Assembly (NCBI GenBank): GCA_025934635.1
Contig: JAICWX010000081.1
Span: 1 to 28,870 of the forward strand
Reading direction: 5' to 3'
From: Streptosporangiaceae bacterium
GTDB lineage: Bacteria > Actinomycetota > Actinomycetes > Streptosporangiales > Streptosporangiaceae
DNA: 28,870 bases
How positions within the stretch are numbered: the first letter of the stretch is position 1; every line of letters begins with the position of its first letter. Position numbers and translations under genes: made by a program. Below, piece by piece: positions 1 to 7,283 of the stretch. Below the pieces are notes generated by a model. The model worked only from the letters and a program-made list of their open reading frames with translations, was not told the DNA's origin and made no database searches.

Positions 1-1349
1 CCGGCCGAGAAGTTGACGACCAGCTTGTAGCGCCAGCCCGGGGCCTTGTGGCGGCTGTGGTACCTGGCCATGCCGAAGCCGGCCATCGTGAACGCGGTGA
101 ACACGCCGATCGCGTACAGCGGGACCAGGTTGTTGACGTTGGCGTCCTTGATGATCAGCAGCGCCACCGACGTGATCGTCAGCAAGATGATGGCGTTGGA
201 GAACACCAGCCGGTGGCCGCGCTTGAGCAGCCACCGGGGCAGGAACGAGTCGCCCGCCACGTAGCTGGTCAGGAACGGGAAGCCGTTGAAGCTGGTGTTG
301 CCGCCGGTGTACAGGATCAGCATGGTCGCGGCCTGCAGCAGGTAGAACAGCGCGTGCCCGATGAACGTGCCGCCGAAGACGGCCTGGGCCTCCTGCGCGA
401 TCACGGTGGGGTAGCCCGCCTTGTAGGGCGTCGCCTTGGTGCTGTGCGCCAGCCAGGAGATGCCCGCGATCAGGATGCCGAGGATGGCGCCCTCGGTGAT
501 GAGCACCTTGCGGGCGTTGCGGCCCTCCGGCGGCTTGAACGCGCCGACCGCGTCGGAGACCGCCTCGATGCCGGTCAGCGACGCGCCGCCGTTGGCGAAC
601 GCCTTCAGCAGGACGAAGATCATGGCCCCGGTGAGCAGGCCGCTCGAGTTCGAGTGGATGTCGTAGGCGCCGTGCAGCGCGACCGGGTCGTAGGGGTGCA
701 GGTTCCCGATCACCTCGCGGATCAGCCCGACCACGATCATCAAGATGACCGAGCCCGCGAACAGGTAGGTCGGCACCGCGAACGCCCGGCCGGCCTCCTT
801 GAGCCCGCGCAGGTTGCCGAAGCACATCAGCAGCACCACGCCGACGGTGATTTCCAGCTTGTAGGGCCCGATGGAGGGAAACGCGGAGGCCACCGCCGCG
901 GTGCCCGCCGCGGTCTGCACCGCCACCGTCACCACGTAGTCGATCAGCAGCGCCACCGCGCATACCTGGGCCACCCGCGGGCCGAAGTTCTCCCGCGCCA
1001 CCACGTACGAGCCGCCCGGCCTGATGTAGACCATGACGATCTCGCGGTAGGACAGCAGCACCAGCACCATGACGAACAAGATGACCAACGTCATGGGCAG
1101 GATCAGCGTGAACGCGGCCAGCCCGACGTAGGGCACCAGCGCGATCAGGATCTCCTCGGTGCCGTAGGCCGAGGACGAGATGCCGTCCGGCGACAGCACG
1201 CCGAGCGCCAGCCCGTTGGACAGCCGCTGCTCGCCGAGGTCCTGGTTGACCAGTGGCGGCCCTAGCAGCTTGCGTTTGGTGGAGTACCAGAAGGTGTCGG
1301 GCAGGCCCGCGCTTCTGTCGAGCAAGCCTGTGGCTTTACGCGTGGCCAC
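1..1349 (-). CDS. APC-superfamily permease, KimA-like (C-terminus cut by window edge)
   Basis: Integral membrane transporter of the amino acid-polyamine-cation superfamily. Translating the minus strand from a GTG at 1349 gives an open frame to base 1, about 449 residues, with many hydrophobic helices beginning near residue 68. The first helix carries PDGISSSAYGTEEIL: D55 and Y62 match in spacing the Asp and Tyr of the first helix of the Bacillus potassium importer KimA (DxxSSxAY). Further family-like stretches are the YIRPGGSYVVAREN loop and FANGGASLTGIEAVSDAV. Known members are about 600-660 residues with a soluble C-terminal part, so a third of the gene is probably missing. The GTG was chosen because no better in-frame start lies upstream; AAAGG sits 13 nt before it, a rather long spacing. 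The substrate could be K+ or an amino acid; membrane transport is certain, the substrate is not. Confidence 0.85.
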   Translation of the reverse strand, partial: MATRKATGLLDRSAGLPDTFWYSTKRKLLGPPLVNQDLGEQRLSNGLALGVLSPDGISSSAYGTEEILIALVPYVGLAAFTLILPMTLVILFVMVLVLLSYREIVMVYIRPGGSYVVARENFGPRVAQVCAVALLIDYVVTVAVQTAAGTAAVASAFPSIGPYKLEITVGVVLLMCFGNLRGLKEAGRAFAVPTYLFAGSVILMIVVGLIREVIGNLHPYDPVALHGAYDIHSNSSGLLTGAMIFVLLKAFANGGASLTGIEAVSDAVGAFKPPEGRNARKVLITEGAILGILIAGISWLAHSTKATPYKAGYPTVIAQEAQAVFGGTFIGHALFYLLQAATMLILYTGGNTSFNGFPFLTSYVAGDSFLPRWLLKRGHRLVFSNAIILLTITSVALLIIKDANVNNLVPLYAIGVFTAFTMAGFGMARYHSRHKAPGWRYKLVVNFSA

Positions 1350-1486
1350 TGATGATCTGCGCCTTTCATCCGGTCTATACGCTTTTGACGGCGCCAGAGA
1401 CTTCTTACCACTACAACCGGTATGGGCGATACGGGCGGGCCGCGGTGCCGGCCCGCCGTGGCCTATCTGGGAGAGGATTACCCCGT

Positions 1487-1549
1487 CTCGTGTGTGTTCA
1501 CCCGCACCTCGTGCGTGTTCACCTGCGGCTCGTGCGTGTTCACGTCGCG
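1487..1549. repeat. Three tandem 21-bp repeats in a divergent promoter region
   Basis: Three head-to-tail copies of a 21-bp unit begin at 1487, 1508 and 1529, each with the core CTCGTGYGTGTTCAC. Each core holds the imperfect dyad GTGTTCAC, and in the third copy it extends to CGTG-TT-CACG. The repeats lie in the 282-bp gap between the divergent permease (start 1349) and the PRC/MgtE-N/CBS gene (start 1632). The exact 21-bp period, two helical turns, puts all copies on one face of the DNA, as expected for cooperative regulator binding; that is inference. A TATAGA hexamer on the minus strand at about 1374-1379 could be a -10 for the permease. No gene is visible in this gap. Confidence 0.7.
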
Positions 1550-1631
1550 CTGACTTGCCGTGCCGCGGACGGCATGACCCTAGGCTGAGCGGGAAGACGT
1601 TCGGCTCCTCCGATCGCTAAGAGGCCTTCCC

Positions 1632-2951
1632 ATGACGACCACTCCGGCCACCGGGCCGGGTGCCCCGGCCGCTGACCAGCCTAAACCGCGCCTGTCGGGG
1701 CTGCTCAAGCGGCCGGTCACTGATCGCGGGGGCGAATCGCTCGGCCGCCTGGCCGACGTCATCGTCCGGCTCCGCGGCACCGACTACCCGCTCGTCACCG
1801 GCCTGGTCGCCGCCGTCGGCGGCCGCGAGGTCTTCGTCCCCGTCGACCAGGTGAGCAGCTTCGACGCCGGCCTTGACGCTGGGCCGCTGCGACTGTCCAG
1901 CGCCCGGCTGTCGCTGCGGCATTTCGAGCGCCGGGACGGCGAGGTGCTGCTCCGGGCCGACGTGCTCGGCCACCGGCTCATCGACGTCCGCAACGCCCGC
2001 CTGGTCCGCGCGGCCGACCTCGAGCTGGCCCTGGACGGCGGCGAATGGGTGCTGGCCGGGGTGGATACCCGGCGCCGTCCGCACCGCTTCGGCCGGCCTG
2101 CGGCGGCGGCTGCTGACGCCGGAACCTGCCGCGACTGGCACGACTTCGAGTGGCTCATCGGGCACGCGGGCAGTGCCCGGCTGCGCGGGCCGTTCGCCCG
2201 GATCCGCCGGCTCAAGCCCGCCCAGATCGCCGACCTGCTGGAGAGCGCGTCCAAGGAGGAAGAGACCGAGATCCTCGGCCGGGTGCACGCGGACCCCGAG
2301 CTCGAGGCGGACGTCTTCGAGGAACTGGACGAGGACCTGGCCGCCCGGCTGCTCGGCGCCCGCACCGACCAGGAGATCGCCGGCGTGCTGGCCCGGATGC
2401 GGGCCGACGACGCCGCCGACGCGATCGCCGAGCTGCCGCAGCGCCGCCGCCGCCCGGTCCTGGACCTGCTGCCGTCCCCCCAGCGGGCCAAGGTGCTGAC
2501 GCTGATGGGCTTCAACAGCACCAGCGCCGGCGGCCTGATGGGAGTGGACTTCATCGCTCTCCCGCTCCGGGCTACCGTCGCCGAGGCCCTGACCCTGGTC
2601 CGCGATTCCCCGCTGCTCCAGCCCGAGGCGCTGACCAGCGTGCACGCCGTCGACGCCGAAGGCGGCCTGCGCGGCGTGGCCCGGCTGGTCACCCTGGTCC
2701 AGGCCGACCCGGCCGACCGGGTGATCGACATCTCCGACACCGACCCGGTCCGGGTCGGCGCCGACACCGACATCACCGACGTCGCCGTGCTGATGAGCGA
2801 CTACAACCTCATCACCATCCCGGTCGTTGACGACGCCTGCCGCCTGCTCGGCGTGATCACCGTCGACGACGTCCTCGAGATCACCCTGCCCGGCGACTGG
2901 CGCCGCCGCGAGGCCGCCGAACCTCCCGACACCCGCCACGGCGCTCGCTGA
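1632..2951 (+). CDS. PRC-barrel / MgtE N-terminal / CBS-pair protein without a membrane domain
   Basis: Cytosolic regulatory-type protein of 439 residues. In order: two PRC-barrel-like beta segments (about 20-95 and 100-145), an MgtE intracellular N-domain of helical repeats (about 170-290, containing LKPAQIADLLES and ADDAADAIAELP), then a CBS pair (about 295-425) opening with the MgtE-type stretch STSAGGLMGVDFIALP and ending VIDISDTDPVRVGADTDITDVA...GVITVDDVLEIT. In true MgtE channels a five-helix Mg2+ pore follows the CBS pair; here the protein stops about 20 residues after it, so it cannot transport by itself. MgtE N and CBS domains sense Mg2+ or nucleotides, so a sensor or partner role is likely. 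AAGAGG at 1619-1624 is a good ribosome site 7 nt before the ATG. It is divergent from the permease; a shared control is possible. Confidence 0.9.
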   Translation: MTTTPATGPGAPAADQPKPRLSGLLKRPVTDRGGESLGRLADVIVRLRGTDYPLVTGLVAAVGGREVFVPVDQVSSFDAGLDAGPLRLSSARLSLRHFERRDGEVLLRADVLGHRLIDVRNARLVRAADLELALDGGEWVLAGVDTRRRPHRFGRPAAAAADAGTCRDWHDFEWLIGHAGSARLRGPFARIRRLKPAQIADLLESASKEEETEILGRVHADPELEADVFEELDEDLAARLLGARTDQEIAGVLARMRADDAADAIAELPQRRRRPVLDLLPSPQRAKVLTLMGFNSTSAGGLMGVDFIALPLRATVAEALTLVRDSPLLQPEALTSVHAVDAEGGLRGVARLVTLVQADPADRVIDISDTDPVRVGADTDITDVAVLMSDYNLITIPVVDDACRLLGVITVDDVLEITLPGDWRRREAAEPPDTRHGAR

Positions 2952-3096
2952 CCCCCGCACCGGTCACTCTCCGCCGGCCATCGAGGGTCCGTGACCAAGT
3001 TGTATCCGGCCCGTTCTGACCGGTAGCCGCCATCGTGGGAGCGTTCGGCAAACTGTTTACTCAAAGCACCGTTCTGATTACTCGACGTAGGCTAAT

Positions 3097-3132
3097 CTCA
3101 CGCTTCGGGTCCGTAAAAATCCGTAGCGTGAG
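3097..3132 (+). promoter_or_regulatory. Inverted repeat just upstream of the lipoprotein start
   Basis: CTCACGCT (3097-3104) and AGCGTGAG (3125-3132) are perfect 8-nt arms separated by 20 nt. The second arm runs straight into the ribosome site AGAAGG (3131-3136), 9 nt before the ATG at 3146. A TAATCT hexamer at 3093-3098 could be the -10 and touches the first arm. The element could be an operator spanning the transcription start, or an RNA hairpin masking the ribosome site if transcription starts further upstream. The repeat is seen; its role is inferred. Confidence 0.5.
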
Positions 3133-3145
3133 AAGGGTTCGATTC

Positions 3146-3880
3146 ATGTCCGAACGTCACTGGCCGCGTCCCGCGCTGGCCACCACCGCGCTGGCCTTGC
3201 TGGGCGCCACCGCCATCGCCGGCTGCGGCGGCGGCTCGGCCAGCAGCGCTAGCAAGGCCAGCGCGACCGAGACGGCGGGGGTAGCCGCCACCACCGGGCA
3301 CCAGATCATTACCGCCGATCGGCTGAAGAGCGCGCTGCTGACCAAGGTCGGCGGGTCGAACCCGGCCGCGCCCGCCGAGTCCGGTGACTACGGAGCGCTG
3401 CCAGACGTGCAGACCAGCAAGCAGACCATGCATGCCGTCAAGGTCAAGCCGGCCAAGTGCGCCGATGCCGCGGTGACCGGTTTCAACTCGGCGGCGTTCG
3501 CGCACGCTCCCGCGTCGGTGGTGACCTTCCGGGTCGGCCACGACGGCGTGTCCGAGGTGCTCGTCTCGGCGACGCCGCAGGTGGCCAAGACGGCGCTTGC
3601 CAACAAGCTGCCGGCCGGCTGTCAGCACTACACCGCGACGGTGGCGGGCAAGACCTTCCATTACACGGTGAAGGAGGCGCCCATGACCGGCCTGGCCACC
3701 CAGGCCCGGGCGCTGAACGTCAAGGCCGCGGGCTACGCCGAGGTGGACGTCTGGTCGGTGGTCTACCGGGCCGACGGGTTCGTGGGCGCGGTCACCGTCG
3801 TCGGCCCCGACGCCACCGAAGCCAGCGCGAAGAAGCTGGCCACCCAGGCGTACCAGTTCGCTGCCCAGACCCTGACCTAG
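3146..3880 (+). CDS. Secreted lipoprotein of unknown function
   Basis: Predicted lipoprotein of 244 residues. The N-terminus has a short charged stretch, a hydrophobic core (LATTALALLGATAIAG) and a lipobox AIAGC with the lipidated cysteine at residue 27, followed by a Gly/Ser/Ala-rich linker. The start at 3146 is preferred over upstream in-frame codons because it has AGAAGG 9 nt before it and puts the signal peptide at the true N-terminus. The mature part has two cysteines (in KPAKCADAA and PAGCQHY) that could form a disulphide, and mixed alpha/beta character. This recalls the extracellular sensor-like domains of actinobacterial lipoproteins such as those related to PknH, but the match is weak and no family is claimed. 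pat begins 26 nt after its stop on the same strand, so co-transcription is possible. Confidence 0.85.
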   Translation: MSERHWPRPALATTALALLGATAIAGCGGGSASSASKASATETAGVAATTGHQIITADRLKSALLTKVGGSNPAAPAESGDYGALPDVQTSKQTMHAVKVKPAKCADAAVTGFNSAAFAHAPASVVTFRVGHDGVSEVLVSATPQVAKTALANKLPAGCQHYTATVAGKTFHYTVKEAPMTGLATQARALNVKAAGYAEVDVWSVVYRADGFVGAVTVVGPDATEASAKKLATQAYQFAAQTLT

Positions 3881-3906
3881 TTTGACCGTGATGCAAGACT
3901 GGTGAC

Positions 3907-4992
3907 ATGACTGACGCGTCCCCTCGTTTCCGTTCGGTCCTCGACGGCTTCCCCGCGTACCAGCCGGGCCGGACCCCCGTCAGCTCGGACGGGAAGACGC
4001 ACAAGCTTTCATCCAACGAATCCCCGTTCGCGCCGCTGCCCTCGGTGGTGGACGTCATCACCGAGGCGGCGCGATCGGTCAACCGGTACCCCGACAACGG
4101 CGCGGAGGCGCTGATCGAGGCCATCGCGGCCAAGTTCGGCGTCCCGCCGCAGCACGTGGCGGTCGGGTGCGGATCGGTGGGGGTCGCCCAGCAGCTGTTC
4201 GAGGCGGTCGGCGAGCCCGGTGCCGAGGTGATGTACGCATGGCGCTCGTTCGAGGCGTACCCGATCCTGGCCGGCCTGTCGGCGGCCGACTCGGTCCGGG
4301 TCCCGCTGCGCGGGGACACGCACGACCTGGCCGCGATGGCGGCCGCGATCACCCCCCGCACCCGGCTGATCTTCGTCTGCAACCCGAACAACCCGACCGG
4401 CACCGCCGTGCACGCCGATGAGCTCCAGGTCTTCCTCGACCAGGTGCCCGCCGACTGCCTGGTCGTGCTGGACGAGGCCTACCACGAGTACGTCCGCGAC
4501 GAGACGGTGCCCGACGGCATCGACCTCTACCGCAACCGGCCGAACGTCGCCGTCCTGCGCACCTTCTCCAAGGCCTACGGACTGGCCGGCCTGCGGACCG
4601 GGTTCATGGTCGCGCACGAAGCCGTCGCCGCCGCGTCCCGGATGACCATGCTGCCGTTCAGCGTGAACAGCATCGCGCAGGCCGCCGCGATCGCGTCCCT
4701 GATCGCGGAGGACGAGCTGTTCGAGCGCGTCGAGCTCACCGTCAAGGAGCGCACCCGGGTGCGCGAGGCCCTGATCGCGGACGGCTGGGCGGTTCCCCCG
4801 AGCGAGGCCAACTTCGTCTGGATGCAGCTCGGAGAGCACACCGCGGACTTCGCCGCGGCCTGCTTCGACGAGGGCATCGCGATCCGGCCGTTCGCCGGCG
4901 AGGGGGCCCGGGTCAGCATCGGCGACGCCGAATCCAACGACGCCTTCCTGGCGATCGCCCGCGCCTTCCCGCACCGCAACCCGGCCGGCTAG
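3907..4992 (+). CDS. pat: Aromatic/histidinol-phosphate aminotransferase (Pat/HisC2 type)
   Basis: PLP-dependent fold-type I aminotransferase of 361 residues that transfers an amino group between aromatic amino acids or histidinol phosphate and 2-oxo acids in the cytosol. Visible landmarks: [15 protein letters not shown] near the N-terminus, [15 protein letters not shown] for cofactor phosphate binding, NPNNPTGT (from residue 159), D189 of [10 protein letters not shown], and the Schiff-base lysine K222 in [15 protein letters not shown]. The RYPDNG and GCGSV stretches and the lack of a long N-terminal arm match mycobacterial Pat (Rv3772) better than a biosynthetic HisC inside a his operon, and no other his genes are near. 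The ribosome site is weak. It is the last plus-strand gene before a minus-strand gene that faces it. Confidence 0.9.
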   Translation: MTDASPRFRSVLDGFPAYQPGRTPVSSDGKTHKLSSNESPFAPLPSVVDVITEAARSVNRYPDNGAEALIEAIAAKFGVPPQHVAVGCGSVGVAQQLFEAVGEPGAEVMYAWRSFEAYPILAGLSAADSVRVPLRGDTHDLAAMAAAITPRTRLIFVCNPNNPTGTAVHADELQVFLDQVPADCLVVLDEAYHEYVRDETVPDGIDLYRNRPNVAVLRTFSKAYGLAGLRTGFMVAHEAVAAASRMTMLPFSVNSIAQAAAIASLIAEDELFERVELTVKERTRVREALIADGWAVPPSEANFVWMQLGEHTADFAAACFDEGIAIRPFAGEGARVSIGDAESNDAFLAIARAFPHRNPAG

Positions 4993-5047
4993 GACCGGCC
5001 GGGGATACCCACCTCCGCCCAGGCGGCCTCCCGCAAGGTGCTGACGG

Positions 5048-5429
5048 TCACCCGGGCGTGATCATCGGCCAGTACTCGCCCGCTACCCACGGGTGCCCGT
5101 AGAGCTGGATGCAGACGTAGTCCTCCTGCGCGGCGATGGTCTCGATGACGGCCGTGGCCCGCCGCAACGGCAGCAGCGCGTCCGCCACCACGGCCACGAT
5201 CTTCGGGACATCGGGTTCCACCGTGACGTCGCCGGTGCTGATCGATGTCGACGTCGTCGCGGAAAGCTGGGCCAGGTAGCACTCCGCCGGGGCCGGCCAC
5301 GGCGGCTCGGCCGGCCCGGCCGTCAGCTTCCGGGCTGAACGGGAGACCAGGCAGTGACCGGCCTGGTCGTGCTCCGCTCAGCGGAGCGAGCAGCTCACGC
5401 AGGAACGCCTCTGGATCCTCCCGGCTCAC
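5048..5429 (-). pseudogene. Small conserved-looking gene broken by a one-base frameshift
   Basis: The minus strand reads GTG at 5429 and encodes MSREDPEAFLRELLAPLS, then loses coding character. In the neighbouring frame a convincing coding stretch starts at about 5377 (EHDQAGHCLVSRSARKL), continues through AEPPWPAPAECYLAQLS and IQLYGHPWVAGEYWP, and ends at TGA 5048. Codons in both halves end mostly in G or C and contain no stops; joined by skipping one base they give about 126 residues. The total of 382 nt is 127 codons plus one base. The break coincides with a perfect hairpin, GCTCCGC-TCA-GCGGAGC (5371-5387), so an indel at a hairpin or a sequencing error is likely. The new frame carries an in-frame TGA just upstream and no start codon, so it cannot be read alone. 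The protein family is not recognised. Confidence 0.65.
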
Positions 5430-5526
5430 GGCAGCAAGCTACGTCGCGAACCGGCGTCACGTACAGGCGATTCCGGCCGCACGGCACCCTATTAAGTTGT
5501 CTCGGCGGATAGCTCGCCAGGGGCCT

Positions 5527-5554
5527 TCCGGCCGGGTCCCGTAGCCCGGCCGGA
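5527..5554 (-). terminator. Strong GC stem-loop after the NVPVS-repeat gene
   Basis: TCCGGCCGGG (5527-5536) and CCCGGCCGGA (5545-5554) form a perfect 10-bp stem with an 8-nt loop, extendable by further pairs with a wobble. It lies 28 nt beyond the stop of the minus-strand repeat gene. There is no clear T-run, as is common for actinomycete terminators, so the call rests on stem strength and place. Confidence 0.65.
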
Positions 5555-5581
5555 GGGCTGCCCTGGTGCTATCTCAGCTGG

Positions 5582-7192
5582 CTATCCGTTGCTCGAGCCG
5601 TTGCTCAGAACAGATACCGGCACGTTCACCGCACCCGATCCGTTCACCGAGATCAGCGACCCGCCACCGGACTGGCTGCCGGTGCTGCCCGCGGTGGAGC
5701 TGCCACCGGAGGCACTTCCACCGGAGGCACTGCCACTGGAGGCACTGCCACTGGAGGCACTGCCACTAGAAGCGCTGCCACTGGAGGCGCTGCCGTTTCT
5801 CGAGTCGTTGCTGGCCACTGAGACCGGCACGTTGACCGAGCTGGGCGTGCTGACCGAGATCAGCGACCCGCCGGCGGACGGGCTGGAGCTGGCCGAGGTG
5901 GAGCTGTTCCCCGCGGCGCTGCCGTTGCCCGACCCGTTGCTGGCCACCGAGACCGGCACGTTCACCGCGCTCGGCAGGGTCGCCGAGACCACAGAGTTGC
6001 CGCTGGTCTGGCTTCCGGTACTGCTTGCGGCGGAGCCGCTGCCGGCGGCGCCGCTATTGCTCGGGCCGTTGCTGGCGACGGAGACCGGCACGTTGACCGA
6101 ACCGGGTGCGTTCACCGCGAGCACCGACCCGCCGGCCGACTGGCTGCTGGCCGAGCCGGAGCTGTTCCCGGTGGCGCTGCCGCTGCCCGACCCGTTGCTG
6201 GCCACCGAGACCGGCACGTTCACCGCGCTCGGCAGGGTCGCCGAGATCAGTGATCCGCCAGTCTCCTGGCCGCTGCTCGCCTGGCTGCCGGTGCTGCCCG
6301 CGGTGGAGGTGCTACCGGAAGCACCGCTGCCCGAGCCGCTGTTGAGCACGGACACGGGCACGTTCACCGCGCCCGGCAGCGCTAGCGAGATCAGCGATCC
6401 GCCAGTCGACTGGCTGGTGTTGCCCTGGCTGCCAGAGCCGACCTGGCTCCCGCTACCGGACTGGCTGCCCGTGCTGCCGTTGCCCGAGCCATTGCTGGCC
6501 ACCGAGACCGGCAGGTTGATGGCCGGCAGCGTCAGCGAGATCGGCGACCCGCCGGCGACCTGGCTTCCGGTACGACCGGCGACAGAGCTGCCGCCGGAGG
6601 TGCCCCCGTTACCCGAGTTGTTGCCCAGCGCGGACACGGGCAGGTTGATCGCGCCCGGGAGGATCAGCGAGATCAGCGATCCGCCAGCCTGGCCGTTGCC
6701 GGACTGGCCGGTCGTGCCGCCAGTGGCGCCACCGTTCCCGGACCCGTTACTGGCCACCGAGACCGGCAGGTTGATCACGCCCGGCAGGCTGATCCCGATC
6801 AGCGAAAGGCCACCCTGACTGCCACTGCCCGTGCCGGTCCCCGTGCCGGTCCCTGTGCCGGTTCCGGTGCCGGTGCCTGTGCCGGTTCCGGTCCCTGTGC
6901 CGGTTCCGGTTCCGGTCCCCGTGCCGGTGCCGGTCCCGCTCCCTGTGCCGGTCCCTTGGCTGCCGCCTCCGTTGTTTCCTTCGGGGAAACAGTGCGAGCG
7001 GTAGCGGTAGCCATCGCCGTAGCCATGTCCGTAGAAGTAGCAGTAGACGTAGTGGCTGGTCACGATCGGGACCGAGCCCGGGCCGTGTCCGATATCGGCT
7101 TGGCCGGTGCAGGCCATCGCACCGGCGGCCAGGACGGCCGGGAGGGTGACGCCGACGGCCCCCGCCGCGAGGCGCCCGAGGATTCTATTCAT
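5582..7192 (-). CDS. Secreted repeat protein: Tyr-rich head, Gly-Thr run, nine NVPVS repeats
   Basis: Predicted exported protein of 536 residues with no recognised family. MNRILGRLAAGAVGVTLPAV begins a Sec-type signal peptide; cleavage near AGAMA is likely, and AMAC is a poor lipobox. Then comes an aromatic segment rich in Tyr, His and Gly (SHYVYCYFYGHGYGDGYRYR), a run of about 22 Gly-Thr/Gly-Ser dipeptides, and nine imperfect 40-55 residue repeats. Each repeat has GGSLIS, LPxAVNVPVSVASNGSGNG and a Ser/Gly/Thr linker. The beta-prone NVPVS core set in a Gly/Asn/Ser-rich background recalls chaplin-like amyloid surface proteins, but the chaplin cysteines and domain pattern are absent. The ATG at 7192 is chosen because it starts the signal peptide; AGGAG lies about 13 nt upstream. 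It follows the sortase-signal gene by 91 bp on the same strand, probably as one operon. Confidence 0.8.
   Translation of the reverse strand: MNRILGRLAAGAVGVTLPAVLAAGAMACTGQADIGHGPGSVPIVTSHYVYCYFYGHGYGDGYRYRSHCFPEGNNGGGSQGTGTGSGTGTGTGTGTGTGTGTGTGTGTGTGTGTGTGTGTGTGSGSQGGLSLIGISLPGVINLPVSVASNGSGNGGATGGTTGQSGNGQAGGSLISLILPGAINLPVSALGNNSGNGGTSGGSSVAGRTGSQVAGGSPISLTLPAINLPVSVASNGSGNGSTGSQSGSGSQVGSGSQGNTSQSTGGSLISLALPGAVNVPVSVLNSGSGSGASGSTSTAGSTGSQASSGQETGGSLISATLPSAVNVPVSVASNGSGSGSATGNSSGSASSQSAGGSVLAVNAPGSVNVPVSVASNGPSNSGAAGSGSAASSTGSQTSGNSVVSATLPSAVNVPVSVASNGSGNGSAAGNSSTSASSSPSAGGSLISVSTPSSVNVPVSVASNDSRNGSASSGSASSGSASSGSASSGSASGGSASGGSSTAGSTGSQSGGGSLISVNGSGAVNVPVSVLSNGSSNG
5703..5792 (-). repeat. 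Six 15-bp tandem repeats coding Ser-Ala-Ser-Ser/Gly-Gly
   Basis: Six consecutive 15-bp units on the plus strand (CCACYGGAGGCACTG and variants) begin at 5703, 5718, 5733, 5748, 5763 and 5778. They lie inside the secreted repeat gene and code for a flexible SGSAS-type linker between its last two NVPVS repeats. The third and fourth units are identical, which points to recent slippage or unequal exchange. Confidence 0.85.
6823..6954 (-). repeat. Coding hexanucleotide run (Gly-Thr dipeptides)
   Basis: About 132 bp made almost only of a 6-bp unit, read on the plus strand as CCGGTG/CCGGTT/CCTGTG variants. It encodes about 22 Gly-Thr or Gly-Ser dipeptides between the Tyr-rich head and the first NVPVS repeat of the secreted protein. 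Length changes in steps of six keep the frame, so copy number can vary without killing the gene. The limits are given to within a few bases. Confidence 0.8.
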
Positions 7193-7283
7193 GATGAGTT
7201 GCACTCTCCTGATGAGGATTACTGGCTTTCTGGCCCAGGCCCGTGGAAGGCAGGGCGTTGCTGACGGATGAACCGGTCGGCAG

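Noticed and set aside
48..1265. Long plus-strand open frame opposite the permease
   Set aside because: It is rich in Gln, His, Asp and Arg as expected of the antisense of a GC-rich gene, has no domains, and the minus strand encodes a clear membrane transporter.
1350..1486. c-di-AMP (ydaO) riboswitch before the KimA-like gene
   Set aside because: None of the conserved riboswitch segments were recognised in the short leader.
5365..5395. Programmed +1 frameshift for the broken gene
   Set aside because: The stop (TGA) lies in the new frame, not the original one, so an RF2-type slip at a stop does not apply; an indel or sequence error is simpler.
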